This document shows positions 1 to 5,879 of a DNA stretch of 5,879 nucleotides, piece by piece. Positions within the stretch are counted from its first letter, which is position 1. Each line of letters begins with the position of its first letter. Source of the stretch: Alphaproteobacteria bacterium. GTDB taxonomy: Bacteria > Pseudomonadota > Alphaproteobacteria > BOG-932 > Roseiterribacteraceae. The stretch covers positions 1 through 5,879 of the forward strand of contig CAJCJC010000197.1 of the NCBI GenBank assembly GCA_903970575.1. Direction: 5' to 3'. The notes beneath the pieces were generated by a model. It worked only from the letters and a program-made list of their open reading frames with translations, did not search any database and was not told where the DNA came from. The position numbers and the translations under genes were made by a program.

Positions 1-1473
1 GCCGACGAGATGAAGCGGATTGGGCTTAGCCCCGGCAATCATGGAAGCTATTTCCAGGATGTTCCCGCCGTCACGATCACGCTCGATCCCGCGCGCTCCT
101 CACTGATAATCGACACGCCCCAGGGCGCTCTCACGCCGAAATTTCCGGATGACGCGGTGTGGTGGACGCCCCAATTCGTGAACGATGCGGTCGCCGTGGC
201 CTCGTCGCCGCTGGTCTTCGTCGGCTATGGCGTCGTCGCCCCGGAATATCGTTGGGACGATTACGCCGGGGTCGATGTGCGGGGGAAGACCGTGGTCATC
301 CTCATCAACGATCCCGGCAACGAGGATGCCGCGCCGGACCCCGCCTTCTTCAAAGGCAAGGCGATGACCTATTACGGCCGCTGGACCTATAAATTCGAGG
401 AGGCCGCCCGGCATGGCGCGGCGGCGGCCATCATCGTGCACGAGACCGTTCCGGCCGCCTATGGCTATCAGGTCGTCCGCAATTCCAATTCGGGCGCCAA
501 ATCCTGGCTCGACAATCCCGACAAGAACGCCTCCATGGCGCCTATCGAGGGCTGGGTAACGCTGGACATGGGGCGGGAGCTATTTCGGCGCGCCGGGCTG
601 GATTACGCGGCGATGAAGGCGGCGGCCAATAAGCCCGGCTTCAGGGCCATCCCCATGGCGGGCGAGACGCTATCCGCCGAGGCGCAGTCCACCGTCACCC
701 ATATGACGACGCGGAATATTATCGGCGTGGTAAAGGGGTCGATCCATCCCGACGACTACATCCTCTACACCGCCCATTGGGATCATCTGGGCGTCAAGCC
801 CGACGTTGCGGGACCGGATAAAATCTATAACGGCGCGGTCGATAACGGCATCGGCGTCGCGGGGATTCTCGAAATCGGCGAAGCCTTCGCCCACCAGGAA
901 TGGCCGCCGAAGCGCTCGATCGCGATCATCTGCTGGACGTTGGAGGAGCAAAACCTGCTGGGTTCGGAGTATTTCGCCGAGCATCCGATCTGGAAGCTGT
1001 CGCATATCGTGGGCGGCGTGAATATCGACGCCGATCCGCCGGAAGGACGGGCGCACGATCTGACCGTCATCGGCAGCGGCGCCTCCGAACTGGAGGATAT
1101 GCTGGCCACCGCGCTGAAAAGCCAGAATCGGGTGATCTCTCCCGACGCCGAGCCGGAAAAGGGGCATTTCTATCGCTCCGACCACATCAGCCTCGCCAAG
1201 GTCGGCGTGCCGATGCTGGACCCGGATGGTGGGTATGACCTCATCGACGGCGGAAAGGCGGCCGGTCAGGCGGTGCGCGACGATTATCGCGAGCACCGCT
1301 ATCATCAGCCCTCCGACGAATACGATCCTCATTGGGATTTGACCGGCCCGGTCGACGATATGAAGGCGCTCTACGCTTTCGGACGGAACCTGGCCGATAG
1401 CGACCGATGGCCGAACTGGCGCAACGGCAACGAATTCCGGGCGATCAGGGACAATAGCCGGGCAGGGTATTAG
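1..1473 (+). CDS. M28 family zinc metallopeptidase (5'-truncated by window edge)
   Basis: The frame is open from base 1 and ends in TAG at 1471-1473, so the true start lies outside the window; the ATG at 10 is probably internal. About 490 residues are visible. Numbering from that ATG, residues about 60-230 resemble a PA-type insert (FVGYGVVAPEY, then GAAAAIIVHE). The catalytic M28 domain follows. Its expected co-catalytic zinc ligands and catalytic acid are all present: H256 and D258 in AHWDHLG, bridging D278 in GAVDNG, E312/E313 in LEEQNLLGSE, D340 in NIDAD and H392 in RSDHISLAKVGVP. Family members hydrolyse N-terminal amino acids or dipeptides and are usually exported. An N-terminal signal peptide is expected but would be in the missing part. 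The gene converges on dinB across a 35-bp gap. The family call is firm; substrate and location are inference. Confidence 0.93.
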   Translation, partial: ADEMKRIGLSPGNHGSYFQDVPAVTITLDPARSSLIIDTPQGALTPKFPDDAVWWTPQFVNDAVAVASSPLVFVGYGVVAPEYRWDDYAGVDVRGKTVVILINDPGNEDAAPDPAFFKGKAMTYYGRWTYKFEEAARHGAAAAIIVHETVPAAYGYQVVRNSNSGAKSWLDNPDKNASMAPIEGWVTLDMGRELFRRAGLDYAAMKAAANKPGFRAIPMAGETLSAEAQSTVTHMTTRNIIGVVKGSIHPDDYILYTAHWDHLGVKPDVAGPDKIYNGAVDNGIGVAGILEIGEAFAHQEWPPKRSIAIICWTLEEQNLLGSEYFAEHPIWKLSHIVGGVNIDADPPEGRAHDLTVIGSGASELEDMLATALKSQNRVISPDAEPEKGHFYRSDHISLAKVGVPMLDPDGGYDLIDGGKAAGQAVRDDYREHRYHQPSDEYDPHWDLTGPVDDMKALYAFGRNLADSDRWPNWRNGNEFRAIRDNSRAGY

Positions 1474-1485
1474 GCGCGAAGCGAA

Positions 1486-1503
1486 GGGTCGCATAGCGGA
1501 CCC
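1486..1503. terminator. Small hairpin between convergent genes, possible bidirectional terminator
   Basis: GGGTC at 1486-1490 pairs with GACCC at 1499-1503. The inner GC (1491-1492) pairs with GC (1496-1497), leaving an ATA loop and one bulged G at 1498. It fills most of the 35-bp gap between the ends of the peptidase gene and dinB, which is where a shared terminator would sit. There is no T-tract on either side, so it does not meet the classical intrinsic terminator pattern. The call rests on position and pairing only. Confidence 0.35.
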
Positions 1504-1508
1504 GTCGT

Positions 1509-2717
1509 TCAGTTGGCGATCGGCTGCTCGAACAAATCCGGCGGATCGGCCAATTGGCCGGGCACCAGGCGCGTCGCGGTGACGCCGACCAGGCGATAGG
1601 GGCGGCCATCCGCCTCGACCGCCAGCACCGCGCTGGCCGCCCGCCATATCGTCTCGGCCCGGGCCGTCGGATGGCCGATGCGGCAGGCGCGAGTCACGAT
1701 GCGTCGGTCCGCATGCCGCAGTTTCAGGGTTAAGCCGGCCGCCGCCAGTCCGGCCTTGTCGAGGCGCCGCGCCACGGTCTCGCAAAGTGGGCGCAATTCC
1801 GCTGAGATGTCGGCCAGCCCGCGCAGATCGGCGTGAAAAGTGGTTTCCGCGCCAATGGTGACCGACTGGCCGCGCACGCCCGCCACCTTCCGGTTATCCT
1901 CCGCCCGCGAAAAGGCGATCAGGCGCCGGGCCCACAGGCCAAAGCGATGGATAAGCTCGTTTTCGTTGGCGGCCCACAGATCGGAAATCACCTTAAACCC
2001 CAGCGCCTCCAACCTTCCGGACATGACGGGACCGACGCCAGGCAGGGCGGTGAGCTTCATCGGACCGATCGCCTCCAGCGCGTCGTACCGACCGATAACA
2101 TGGAATCCGCGTGGTTTGCCGAGGTCGCTCGCGAGCTTGGCCAGCATCTTGTTGGGCGCGAGCCCGATCGAAACGGTGACGCCGACGCGCTTCTCGATCG
2201 TCAGCGACAACCGGGCGAGGGCGCGCGCCGGCGGTTCTGTCCGATCGGCCAGGGTCGGGCCGAAATCGAGATAGGCCTCGTCGATCGACACCTGCTCGAC
2301 CGTCGGCGCGGCCTCCAGCATCAGCGCGCGGATGCGGCGCGATTCGTGCTGATATTTTTCCATATCGGGCTTCAGCACCACGGCATGGGGGCAGAGTTGC
2401 AGCGCGCGCGACGTCGGCATCGCCGAGCGCACGCCATAGCGACGGGCGATATAGCAGCAGGTGGTGACCACGCCGCGCTCGCGACCGCCCACGATCAATG
2501 GAACATCGGCGAGTTCCGGCCGGTCTCTCTTTTCGACCGATGCGTAATAGGCGTCGCAATCGACATGGGCCAGTGGCAGCGATGATAATTCAGGATGGCC
2601 GATCAGCCTTGGCGACGCGCAGGCTGGGCACAGCATATCTTCCTCCAGCGCATCCGGCCCGGCGGCGCTGTCATCCATGCGCCCGCAATCGCGGCACAGG
2701 CGTGTCGGCGCGTTCAT
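1509..2717 (-). CDS. dinB: DNA polymerase IV (Y-family translesion polymerase, DinB) with N-terminal zinc ribbon
   Basis: This 402-residue protein is a Y-family polymerase that copies past damaged template bases. Catalytic carboxylates are D53 in HVDCD and D146/E147 in the SIDEAYLDF motif. D55 is the alanine-adjacent Asp of the first motif. Y58 sits at the position of the sugar steric gate (Phe13 in E. coli Pol IV). Fingers residues CCYIARRYGVRSAMP (about 87-101), the palm helix SIGLAPNKMLAKLASDLGKP (about 183-202), a helix-hairpin-helix segment TALPGVGP (223-230) and a little-finger domain (about 280-385) follow in the usual order. The first ~45 residues are an extension with C8-x2-C11 and C30-x2-C33, a likely zinc ribbon, which I recall from other alphaproteobacterial DinB proteins. 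DLF near the C-terminus (394-396) may be a sliding-clamp contact. An AAGG lies 3 nt before the ATG. Confidence 0.96.
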   Translation of the reverse strand: MNAPTRLCRDCGRMDDSAAGPDALEEDMLCPACASPRLIGHPELSSLPLAHVDCDAYYASVEKRDRPELADVPLIVGGRERGVVTTCCYIARRYGVRSAMPTSRALQLCPHAVVLKPDMEKYQHESRRIRALMLEAAPTVEQVSIDEAYLDFGPTLADRTEPPARALARLSLTIEKRVGVTVSIGLAPNKMLAKLASDLGKPRGFHVIGRYDALEAIGPMKLTALPGVGPVMSGRLEALGFKVISDLWAANENELIHRFGLWARRLIAFSRAEDNRKVAGVRGQSVTIGAETTFHADLRGLADISAELRPLCETVARRLDKAGLAAAGLTLKLRHADRRIVTRACRIGHPTARAETIWRAASAVLAVEADGRPYRLVGVTATRLVPGQLADPPDLFEQPIAN

Positions 2718-2748
2718 CGGCCTTGTGTTCGCACTGACATCATGGCGC

Positions 2749-2778
2749 TTTGTACCAGCCGATCCATGACCCCGCCAA
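2749..2778 (-). promoter_or_regulatory. Candidate sigma70-type promoter for dinB
   Basis: Read on the - strand, TTGGCG (2773-2778) and TACAAA (2749-2754) are separated by 18 bp and each match 4 of 6 bases of the -35 and -10 consensus. This would start transcription about 25 nt before the dinB ATG. The match is modest and found by eye; GC-rich sequence gives such matches by chance. Confidence 0.3.
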
Positions 2779-2787
2779 CCGCGCGAT

Positions 2788-2791
2788 AGGA
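2788..2791 (+). promoter_or_regulatory. Ribosome binding site deciding the lipid kinase start
   Basis: AGGA at 2788-2791 lies 3 nt before the ATG at 2795. Neither the in-frame TTG at 2750 nor the ATG at 2810 has a comparable purine-rich stretch at a usable distance. This favours 2795 as the start, though the spacing is short and the signal is weak. Confidence 0.45.
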
Positions 2792-2794
2792 CCG

Positions 2795-3784
2795 ATGAAC
2801 GACATCGAAATGACAGATCAAGATTTCGCCGAAGCCACGCCAGCCGATAGTCGGCCGAGGGAGGCTAGGACGAAGATCGCCGTGGTTCTGAACCATACGG
2901 CCGGCGCCCTTCTTGACCGGGATAATATGCACGAATTGCTGGTCGCGCAGTTCGAACGGCTTGGCTTCGATCCCGACTTCGTTCCGGCCGAAGCGGGCGG
3001 ACTCGCCGAACGCATGAAGATCGGGTGCGAATCCGGCGCGGCGATGCTGGTGGTCGCCGGCGGCGACGGTACGATCACATGCGGCGCCAAGGCGGCGATG
3101 GAGTCCGGCCTTGTGCTTGGCGTCCTGCCATTCGGCACCATGAATCTGTTGGCCAAGGATCTCGGCCTCCCAGTCGGCGATATGGAAGCGGCGCTGGGGA
3201 TATTGAAGACCGGCCGAGAGCGGACGATCGACGTGGCCGAGGTCAATGGGCATATCTATCTCTGCGCATCGATGCTGGGATTGCCGGCCAGGCTTGCGCG
3301 TTATCGCGAGGCGTCGCGAGGCCAGGCGTCTTTCCTGGCCTGGCGATATCGTTTCATTCGGGCGGCCCTCCGCGCGCTCGCGCGGGCCGGTACGCCGCGA
3401 TGGTCGCTTCGCGTGGACGGGGAGCGCGCGGACCTGCGCGCGGCGTCGCTCGTTATTGCGCCGAACCCGCTCGATGATCGTGCCGGGCAACCGTTTCACC
3501 GGGCGCGACTCGATGGCGGGTTGTTGGAACTTTACGCCATCAAGCATATGAGCCTGACCGATGTCATTCGGCTGGCCGCCAAGGCTCTCACCGGTTGGCT
3601 GCGCGGCGATCCGGATTTGACCCGCCTTCATGCGCGCGAAGTCATCGTCGCCAGATCCGGCCGGCGTTCCGGTCAATCGATCCGGGTAATGAATGATGGC
3701 GAGATTCATCTGCTGGAGCCGCCGCTCGTCTACCGCATCCGTCCACGGGCGCTCCGGGTGATGGCGCCAATGGAGCTGGAATGA
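2795..3784 (+). CDS. Diacylglycerol kinase family lipid kinase (DAGK catalytic domain)
   Basis: The product is 329 residues from the ATG at 2795. An in-frame TTG at 2750 would add 15 residues, but these look non-conserved and lack a good ribosome site. The family (YegS/LCB5-like) transfers the ATP gamma-phosphate to a lipid hydroxyl such as diacylglycerol at the inner membrane face. Numbering from 2795, the nucleotide-binding GGDGT is at 89-93, followed by the PFGTMNLLAKDLGLP segment at 112-126. LNHTAG near 32-37 corresponds to the first beta-strand turn of the fold. The C-terminal beta-domain shows RLDGG near 238-242 and NDGE at 300-303, typical of the family. No transmembrane helix is evident, so membrane attachment would be peripheral. 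Length is normal. The stop overlaps the next gene's start by 4 bp, so the two are almost certainly co-translated. The lipid substrate cannot be told from sequence. Confidence 0.92.
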   Translation: MNDIEMTDQDFAEATPADSRPREARTKIAVVLNHTAGALLDRDNMHELLVAQFERLGFDPDFVPAEAGGLAERMKIGCESGAAMLVVAGGDGTITCGAKAAMESGLVLGVLPFGTMNLLAKDLGLPVGDMEAALGILKTGRERTIDVAEVNGHIYLCASMLGLPARLARYREASRGQASFLAWRYRFIRAALRALARAGTPRWSLRVDGERADLRAASLVIAPNPLDDRAGQPFHRARLDGGLLELYAIKHMSLTDVIRLAAKALTGWLRGDPDLTRLHAREVIVARSGRRSGQSIRVMNDGEIHLLEPPLVYRIRPRALRVMAPMELE

Positions 3785-4551
3785 CGGTCATCGCCCATAT
3801 CAGCGACCTGCATTTCGGCGCCGACGATCCCAAGGTCGTGGATGGCCTTCGGATTGAACTCAGGGAGAACCCGCCCGATCTGGTGGCGGTTAGCGGAGAC
3901 CTGACCCAGGGCGCGCGCCGCTGGGAGTTTCGCGCCGCGCGCGCCTTTCTCGACAGTCTGGGCGCTCCTGTCTTGGCGGTGCCGGGCAACCATGACATTA
4001 CGCCTTACAATCTCGCGGAACGGTTTTTCGACCCCTACCATCGCTGGCGGGCATTGATCGCGCCGGAGACGGAGCCGATCTGGCGAGACGATCGGGTCGC
4101 GGTTCTTGGGCTCAATACCGCTCATCGCGCTGGATTGCATTGGGACTGGTCGCGCGGACGCGTTTCCGGTGGCGCGCTTGAACGCCTGCTCGCCCGGCTC
4201 GCGTCGATTCCGCCCCAACTGCGCCGCGTGATCGTCGCGCATCATCCGTTAATGCCGCCCGAGAATGCGCCCCGCATGGTGGTGGCCGGCAAGGCCCGCC
4301 GCGCGCTTGACGCATTGGCCGCGGCAGGGGTCGATGTCGTGCTGTCGGGGCATGTTCATCGCGAGTATACGCGGCGTGGCTTAGGCGACGGATGCCCCCT
4401 GATCGTCCAGGCTTCGACCGCGACATCGTTCCGGCTGCGCGGCGAGCCCAACGCCTATAACCGCGTCACCTTCGGCGCCGATGGCGCGCCAATTGTCGAG
4501 ACTCGGGTTTGGACGGGTTCGGAGTGGCGATCAGGCGACGTCGCGCGGTGA
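3781..4551 (+). CDS. Calcineurin-like metallophosphoesterase
   Basis: This 256-residue protein has the full set of dinuclear-metal motifs of the calcineurin-like phosphoesterase superfamily, in order: D9-x-H11 in ISDLHFG, G39-D40 in SGDLTQGA, GNHD at 69-72, the histidine pair H154/H155 in IVAHHP, and GHVH at 190-193. It should hydrolyse a phosphomonoester or phosphodiester. Cyclic-nucleotide (CpdA-like), phospholipid and sugar-phosphate substrates are all possible. No signal peptide or membrane segment is visible, so it is likely cytoplasmic. Its ATG shares bases with the TGA of the lipid kinase gene (ATGA at 3781-3784), an arrangement that implies translational coupling and a linked role, perhaps in lipid phosphate metabolism. 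Its last 21 bp overlap the end of the convergent cupin gene. The superfamily call is firm; the substrate is unknown. Confidence 0.93.
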   Translation: MTVIAHISDLHFGADDPKVVDGLRIELRENPPDLVAVSGDLTQGARRWEFRAARAFLDSLGAPVLAVPGNHDITPYNLAERFFDPYHRWRALIAPETEPIWRDDRVAVLGLNTAHRAGLHWDWSRGRVSGGALERLLARLASIPPQLRRVIVAHHPLMPPENAPRMVVAGKARRALDALAAAGVDVVLSGHVHREYTRRGLGDGCPLIVQASTATSFRLRGEPNAYNRVTFGADGAPIVETRVWTGSEWRSGDVAR

Positions 4552-4971
4552 CCATCCGGGTGGGGCCAGTTCGAAGCCGTCGAATGTAAAGGCCGGCGAC
4601 ACCGCGCAGCCGACCAGGGTCCAGTCGCCGGTGCTTTCGGCGGATTGCCAGCAAAACGCCGGAACGATCGCCTGCGGCCGTTCTCCCACCGCGATGTCGT
4701 TTCCCAACAACAGCGATCGCTCGGTTGATCCATCGTCGGATAGCAGCAGGCGCAGCGGCGCGCCGGCGTAAAAATGCCAAATCTCCACCGCGTCGACACG
4801 GTGCCAGGCTGAAATCTCACCGCGCCGCAGCAGGTAATAGATAGCGGTGCCCGAGCCGCGCCCTCCATCCGCCGGGATGTCGCGCCATGTCTCGGCATAA
4901 AATCCGCCTTCAGGATGATCACGTAATGTGAGCGCGCGGATAATGGCGTCGGCTTCGGTAGCGATGGGCAT
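4531..4971 (-). CDS. DUF985 (cupin_5) family cupin protein
   Basis: This 146-residue protein matches the single-domain DUF985 cupins, whose yeast member is YML079W; their biochemical role is not established. Recognisable family segments are HPEGGFYAETWR (19-30), AIYYLLRRGE (43-52), SAWHRVDAVEIWHFYAG (54-70), the PAFCWQSA strand (104-111) and the C-terminal VGCAVSPAFTFDGFELA (120-136). The cupin fold is a small beta-barrel that often binds a metal or a small sugar-like ligand. H57 and H66 are candidate ligands. The ATG lies 8 nt after a GGA, a weak ribosome site, and the protein starts directly with the expected N-terminal helix (ADAIIRALTL). The gene is divergent from the EAL gene and convergent with the phosphoesterase gene, so no shared operon is implied. 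Family confidence is high; function is unknown. Confidence 0.9.
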   Translation of the reverse strand: MPIATEADAIIRALTLRDHPEGGFYAETWRDIPADGGRGSGTAIYYLLRRGEISAWHRVDAVEIWHFYAGAPLRLLLSDDGSTERSLLLGNDIAVGERPQAIVPAFCWQSAESTGDWTLVGCAVSPAFTFDGFELAPPGWSPRDVA

Positions 4972-4993
4972 AGGTACATTCCAAGCTCGTCGA

Positions 4994-5008
4994 ATATCAC
5001 TAGGATAT
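4994..5008. repeat. Short inverted repeat, operator-like
   Basis: ATATC (4994-4998) and GATAT (5004-5008) form an inverted repeat around a 5-bp spacer. It lies 23 bp upstream of the cupin gene start, in the AT-rich part of the divergent intergenic region, where it could overlap the cupin promoter. The symmetry is seen directly; any regulator binding is inference. Confidence 0.3.
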
Positions 5009-5032
5009 ATCGTGAAAACGCCGCTTAATGCA

Positions 5033-5059
5033 GGAACGCGTTCGTCCGCAGCGTATTAT
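5033..5059 (+). promoter_or_regulatory. Candidate promoter elements upstream of the EAL gene
   Basis: GGAAC at 5033-5037 matches the -35 element used by the alphaproteobacterial general stress sigma factor EcfG. CGTA begins 14 bp later, whereas EcfG promoters usually have 16-17 bp before CGTT, so spacing and -10 are imperfect. TATTAT (5054-5059) is a good sigma70 -10 but has no convincing -35. GAACGCGTTC (5034-5043) is a perfect 10-bp palindrome overlapping the GGAAC. The region plausibly holds the EAL promoter, but which sigma factor reads it is unresolved. Confidence 0.35.
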
Positions 5060-5063
5060 GTCT

Positions 5064-5074
5064 CTCATAATGAG
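5064..5074. repeat. Perfect small palindrome just before the EAL ribosome site
   Basis: CTCAT (5064-5068) and ATGAG (5070-5074) are perfect inverted arms around a single A. The repeat includes CATAAT, a second -10-like hexamer, and ends one base before the ribosome site. It could be an operator or chance symmetry. Confidence 0.25.
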
Positions 5075-5075
5075 T

Positions 5076-5080
5076 AAGGG
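5076..5080 (+). promoter_or_regulatory. Ribosome binding site of the EAL gene
   Basis: AAGGG at 5076-5080 is 6 nt before the ATG at 5087. It is the clearest Shine-Dalgarno match at any gene start in the window and favours 5087 over the internal ATG at 5156. The start matters because the first 23 residues carry the cysteine-containing leader. Confidence 0.7.
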
Positions 5081-5086
5081 CTGACC

Positions 5087-5845
5087 ATGGCGGCTTTCCT
5101 CAATTCCCCAGGCTGCGGCGGAGCGTGCGCCGATACGACTCAGTTTTCGTTGACCATGGCGTTCCAGCCAGTGGTCGATGTCTCCGCTCGGCGGATCTAT
5201 GGCTATGAAGCGCTAGTCCGTGGTCTGAACGGTGAATCCGCAGCCGCTATGCTATCCATGGTGACCGATGAGACGCGTTACGCGTTCGATCAGGCGTGCC
5301 GGGTAAAGGCTATCCAGTTGGCGGCGCGTCTAGGCCTCGACAGGCGTCTCAGCATAAACTTCATGCCGAATGCCGTTTACCATCCCGAGGCATGCCTGAG
5401 ATTAACCCTGGACGCCGCGCGGGATTACGGTTTTCCGCCCGAACTGATTACGTTCGAGTTCACGGAAAACGAGCAAATCATCGACCGTGATCGTATAAAG
5501 TCCATCATCGCCACCTATCGGCGTTATGGCTTTCAGACGGCCCTTGACGATTTTGGCGCGGGTTACGCGGGGTTATCCCTATTGGCGGATTTTCAGCCCG
5601 ACATAATCAAGATCGACCGTTATCTTGTCGCCGATATAGACAGCAGCGCGACGCGACAAGCGATCCTCGCCGGCGTTATCGCGACCGTGCGGTCCCTCGG
5701 CATGCTGGCGATCGCCGAGGGCGTGGAGCGGCGGGAAGAGTTGGAGACGTTGCAGCGCTTGGGCATCACCCATTATCAGGGTTACTTATTTGGCCGACCC
5801 ATGATCGAAAGATTGATCGCGGATGAAGAGATCGATTGGGCTTAG
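5087..5845 (+). CDS. Stand-alone EAL domain c-di-GMP phosphodiesterase
   Basis: This 252-residue protein is almost entirely one EAL domain (about 20-245), with no GGDEF, PAS, BLUF or membrane part. EAL enzymes cleave cyclic di-GMP to linear pGpG, lowering the second messenger that controls motility and biofilm. The catalytic set looks complete: E41 in YEALVRG, N91 in SINFMPN, E124 and E127 in FEFTE, D154/D155 in ALDDFGAGYAGL, K175 in IIKID, E211 in AIAEGVE and Q231 in HYQGYLFGRP. Activity is therefore expected. The short N-terminal leader holds C10 and C14, which could be a redox or metal site or may be incidental. Base composition is lower than in neighbours: a hand count gives about 57-58% GC over 5101-5820, with three TTA Leu, several ATA Ile and an AGA Arg codon. 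It may be a later arrival. It is transcribed away from the cupin gene. Confidence 0.94.
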   Translation: MAAFLNSPGCGGACADTTQFSLTMAFQPVVDVSARRIYGYEALVRGLNGESAAAMLSMVTDETRYAFDQACRVKAIQLAARLGLDRRLSINFMPNAVYHPEACLRLTLDAARDYGFPPELITFEFTENEQIIDRDRIKSIIATYRRYGFQTALDDFGAGYAGLSLLADFQPDIIKIDRYLVADIDSSATRQAILAGVIATVRSLGMLAIAEGVERREELETLQRLGITHYQGYLFGRPMIERLIADEEIDWA

Positions 5846-5879
5846 CGCTTGACGCGCGCTCGCGCCCATCCTGTGCCGG

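Noticed and set aside
670..1785. A 371-codon open frame on the - strand across the peptidase gene end and dinB end.
   Set aside because: It lies antisense to the catalytic part of a clear M28 gene and the end of dinB, has no recognisable domain, and is rich in Arg/Gly/Pro as expected for a GC-rich shadow frame.
1833..2585. A 250-codon open frame on the + strand opposite dinB.
   Set aside because: dinB on the other strand has all polymerase motifs; this frame has none and looks like a GC-driven antisense shadow.
2750..2794. TTG at 2750 as the start of the lipid kinase, adding 15 residues.
   Set aside because: The extension lies within the divergent promoter region, has no good ribosome site and shows no family similarity; the ATG at 2795 has AGGA upstream.
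2714..3709. A 331-codon open frame on the - strand opposite the lipid kinase gene.
   Set aside because: It overlaps the dinB start and covers a gene with intact GGDGT and other kinase motifs. No domain is recognisable in it.
5854..5865. GCGCG-CT-CGCGC inverted repeat after the EAL stop codon, as a terminator.
   Set aside because: The 2-nt loop is too small for a stable hairpin of the full stem, no T-tract follows before the window ends, and such repeats are common in GC-rich DNA.

Overview
The window is about 5.9 kb of GC-rich bacterial DNA (roughly 60-65% GC in hand-counted lines, lower in the last gene). It is densely packed with genes. The gene types point to an alphaproteobacterium, most likely of the Sphingomonadales: a DinB polymerase with an N-terminal zinc-ribbon extension, an M28 peptidase ending in the style of sphingomonad secreted aminopeptidases, a DUF985 cupin and a short stand-alone EAL protein. 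That placement is an inference from recalled protein families, not from any marker gene.

Layout, left to right. (1) The 3' part of an M28 zinc metallopeptidase, + strand, entering from outside the window (1-1473). (2) A 35-bp convergent gap holding a small hairpin. (3) dinB, translesion DNA polymerase IV, - strand (1509-2717). (4) A 77-bp divergent promoter region. (5) A two-gene + strand operon, with a diacylglycerol-kinase-family lipid kinase (2795-3784) and a calcineurin-like metallophosphoesterase (3781-4551) joined by a 4-bp ATGA overlap. (6) A DUF985 cupin gene on the - strand (4531-4971), whose end overlaps the end of the phosphoesterase gene by 21 bp. (7) A 115-bp divergent intergenic region with several short inverted repeats and an EcfG-like GGAAC element. 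(8) A complete stand-alone EAL c-di-GMP phosphodiesterase gene, + strand (5087-5845). The last 34 bases hold nothing I can call.

The only firm functional unit is the translationally coupled pair of lipid kinase and phosphoesterase. The other genes look like independent housekeeping or accessory genes: peptide turnover, DNA damage tolerance, an uncharacterised cupin and c-di-GMP signalling. I see no mobile element, CRISPR array, tRNA, rRNA, toxin-antitoxin pair or phage gene. I do not see a convincing undescribed system. The points most worth a second look are the kinase/phosphoesterase pair, the zinc-ribbon DinB, and the lower-GC EAL gene with its palindrome-rich upstream region.
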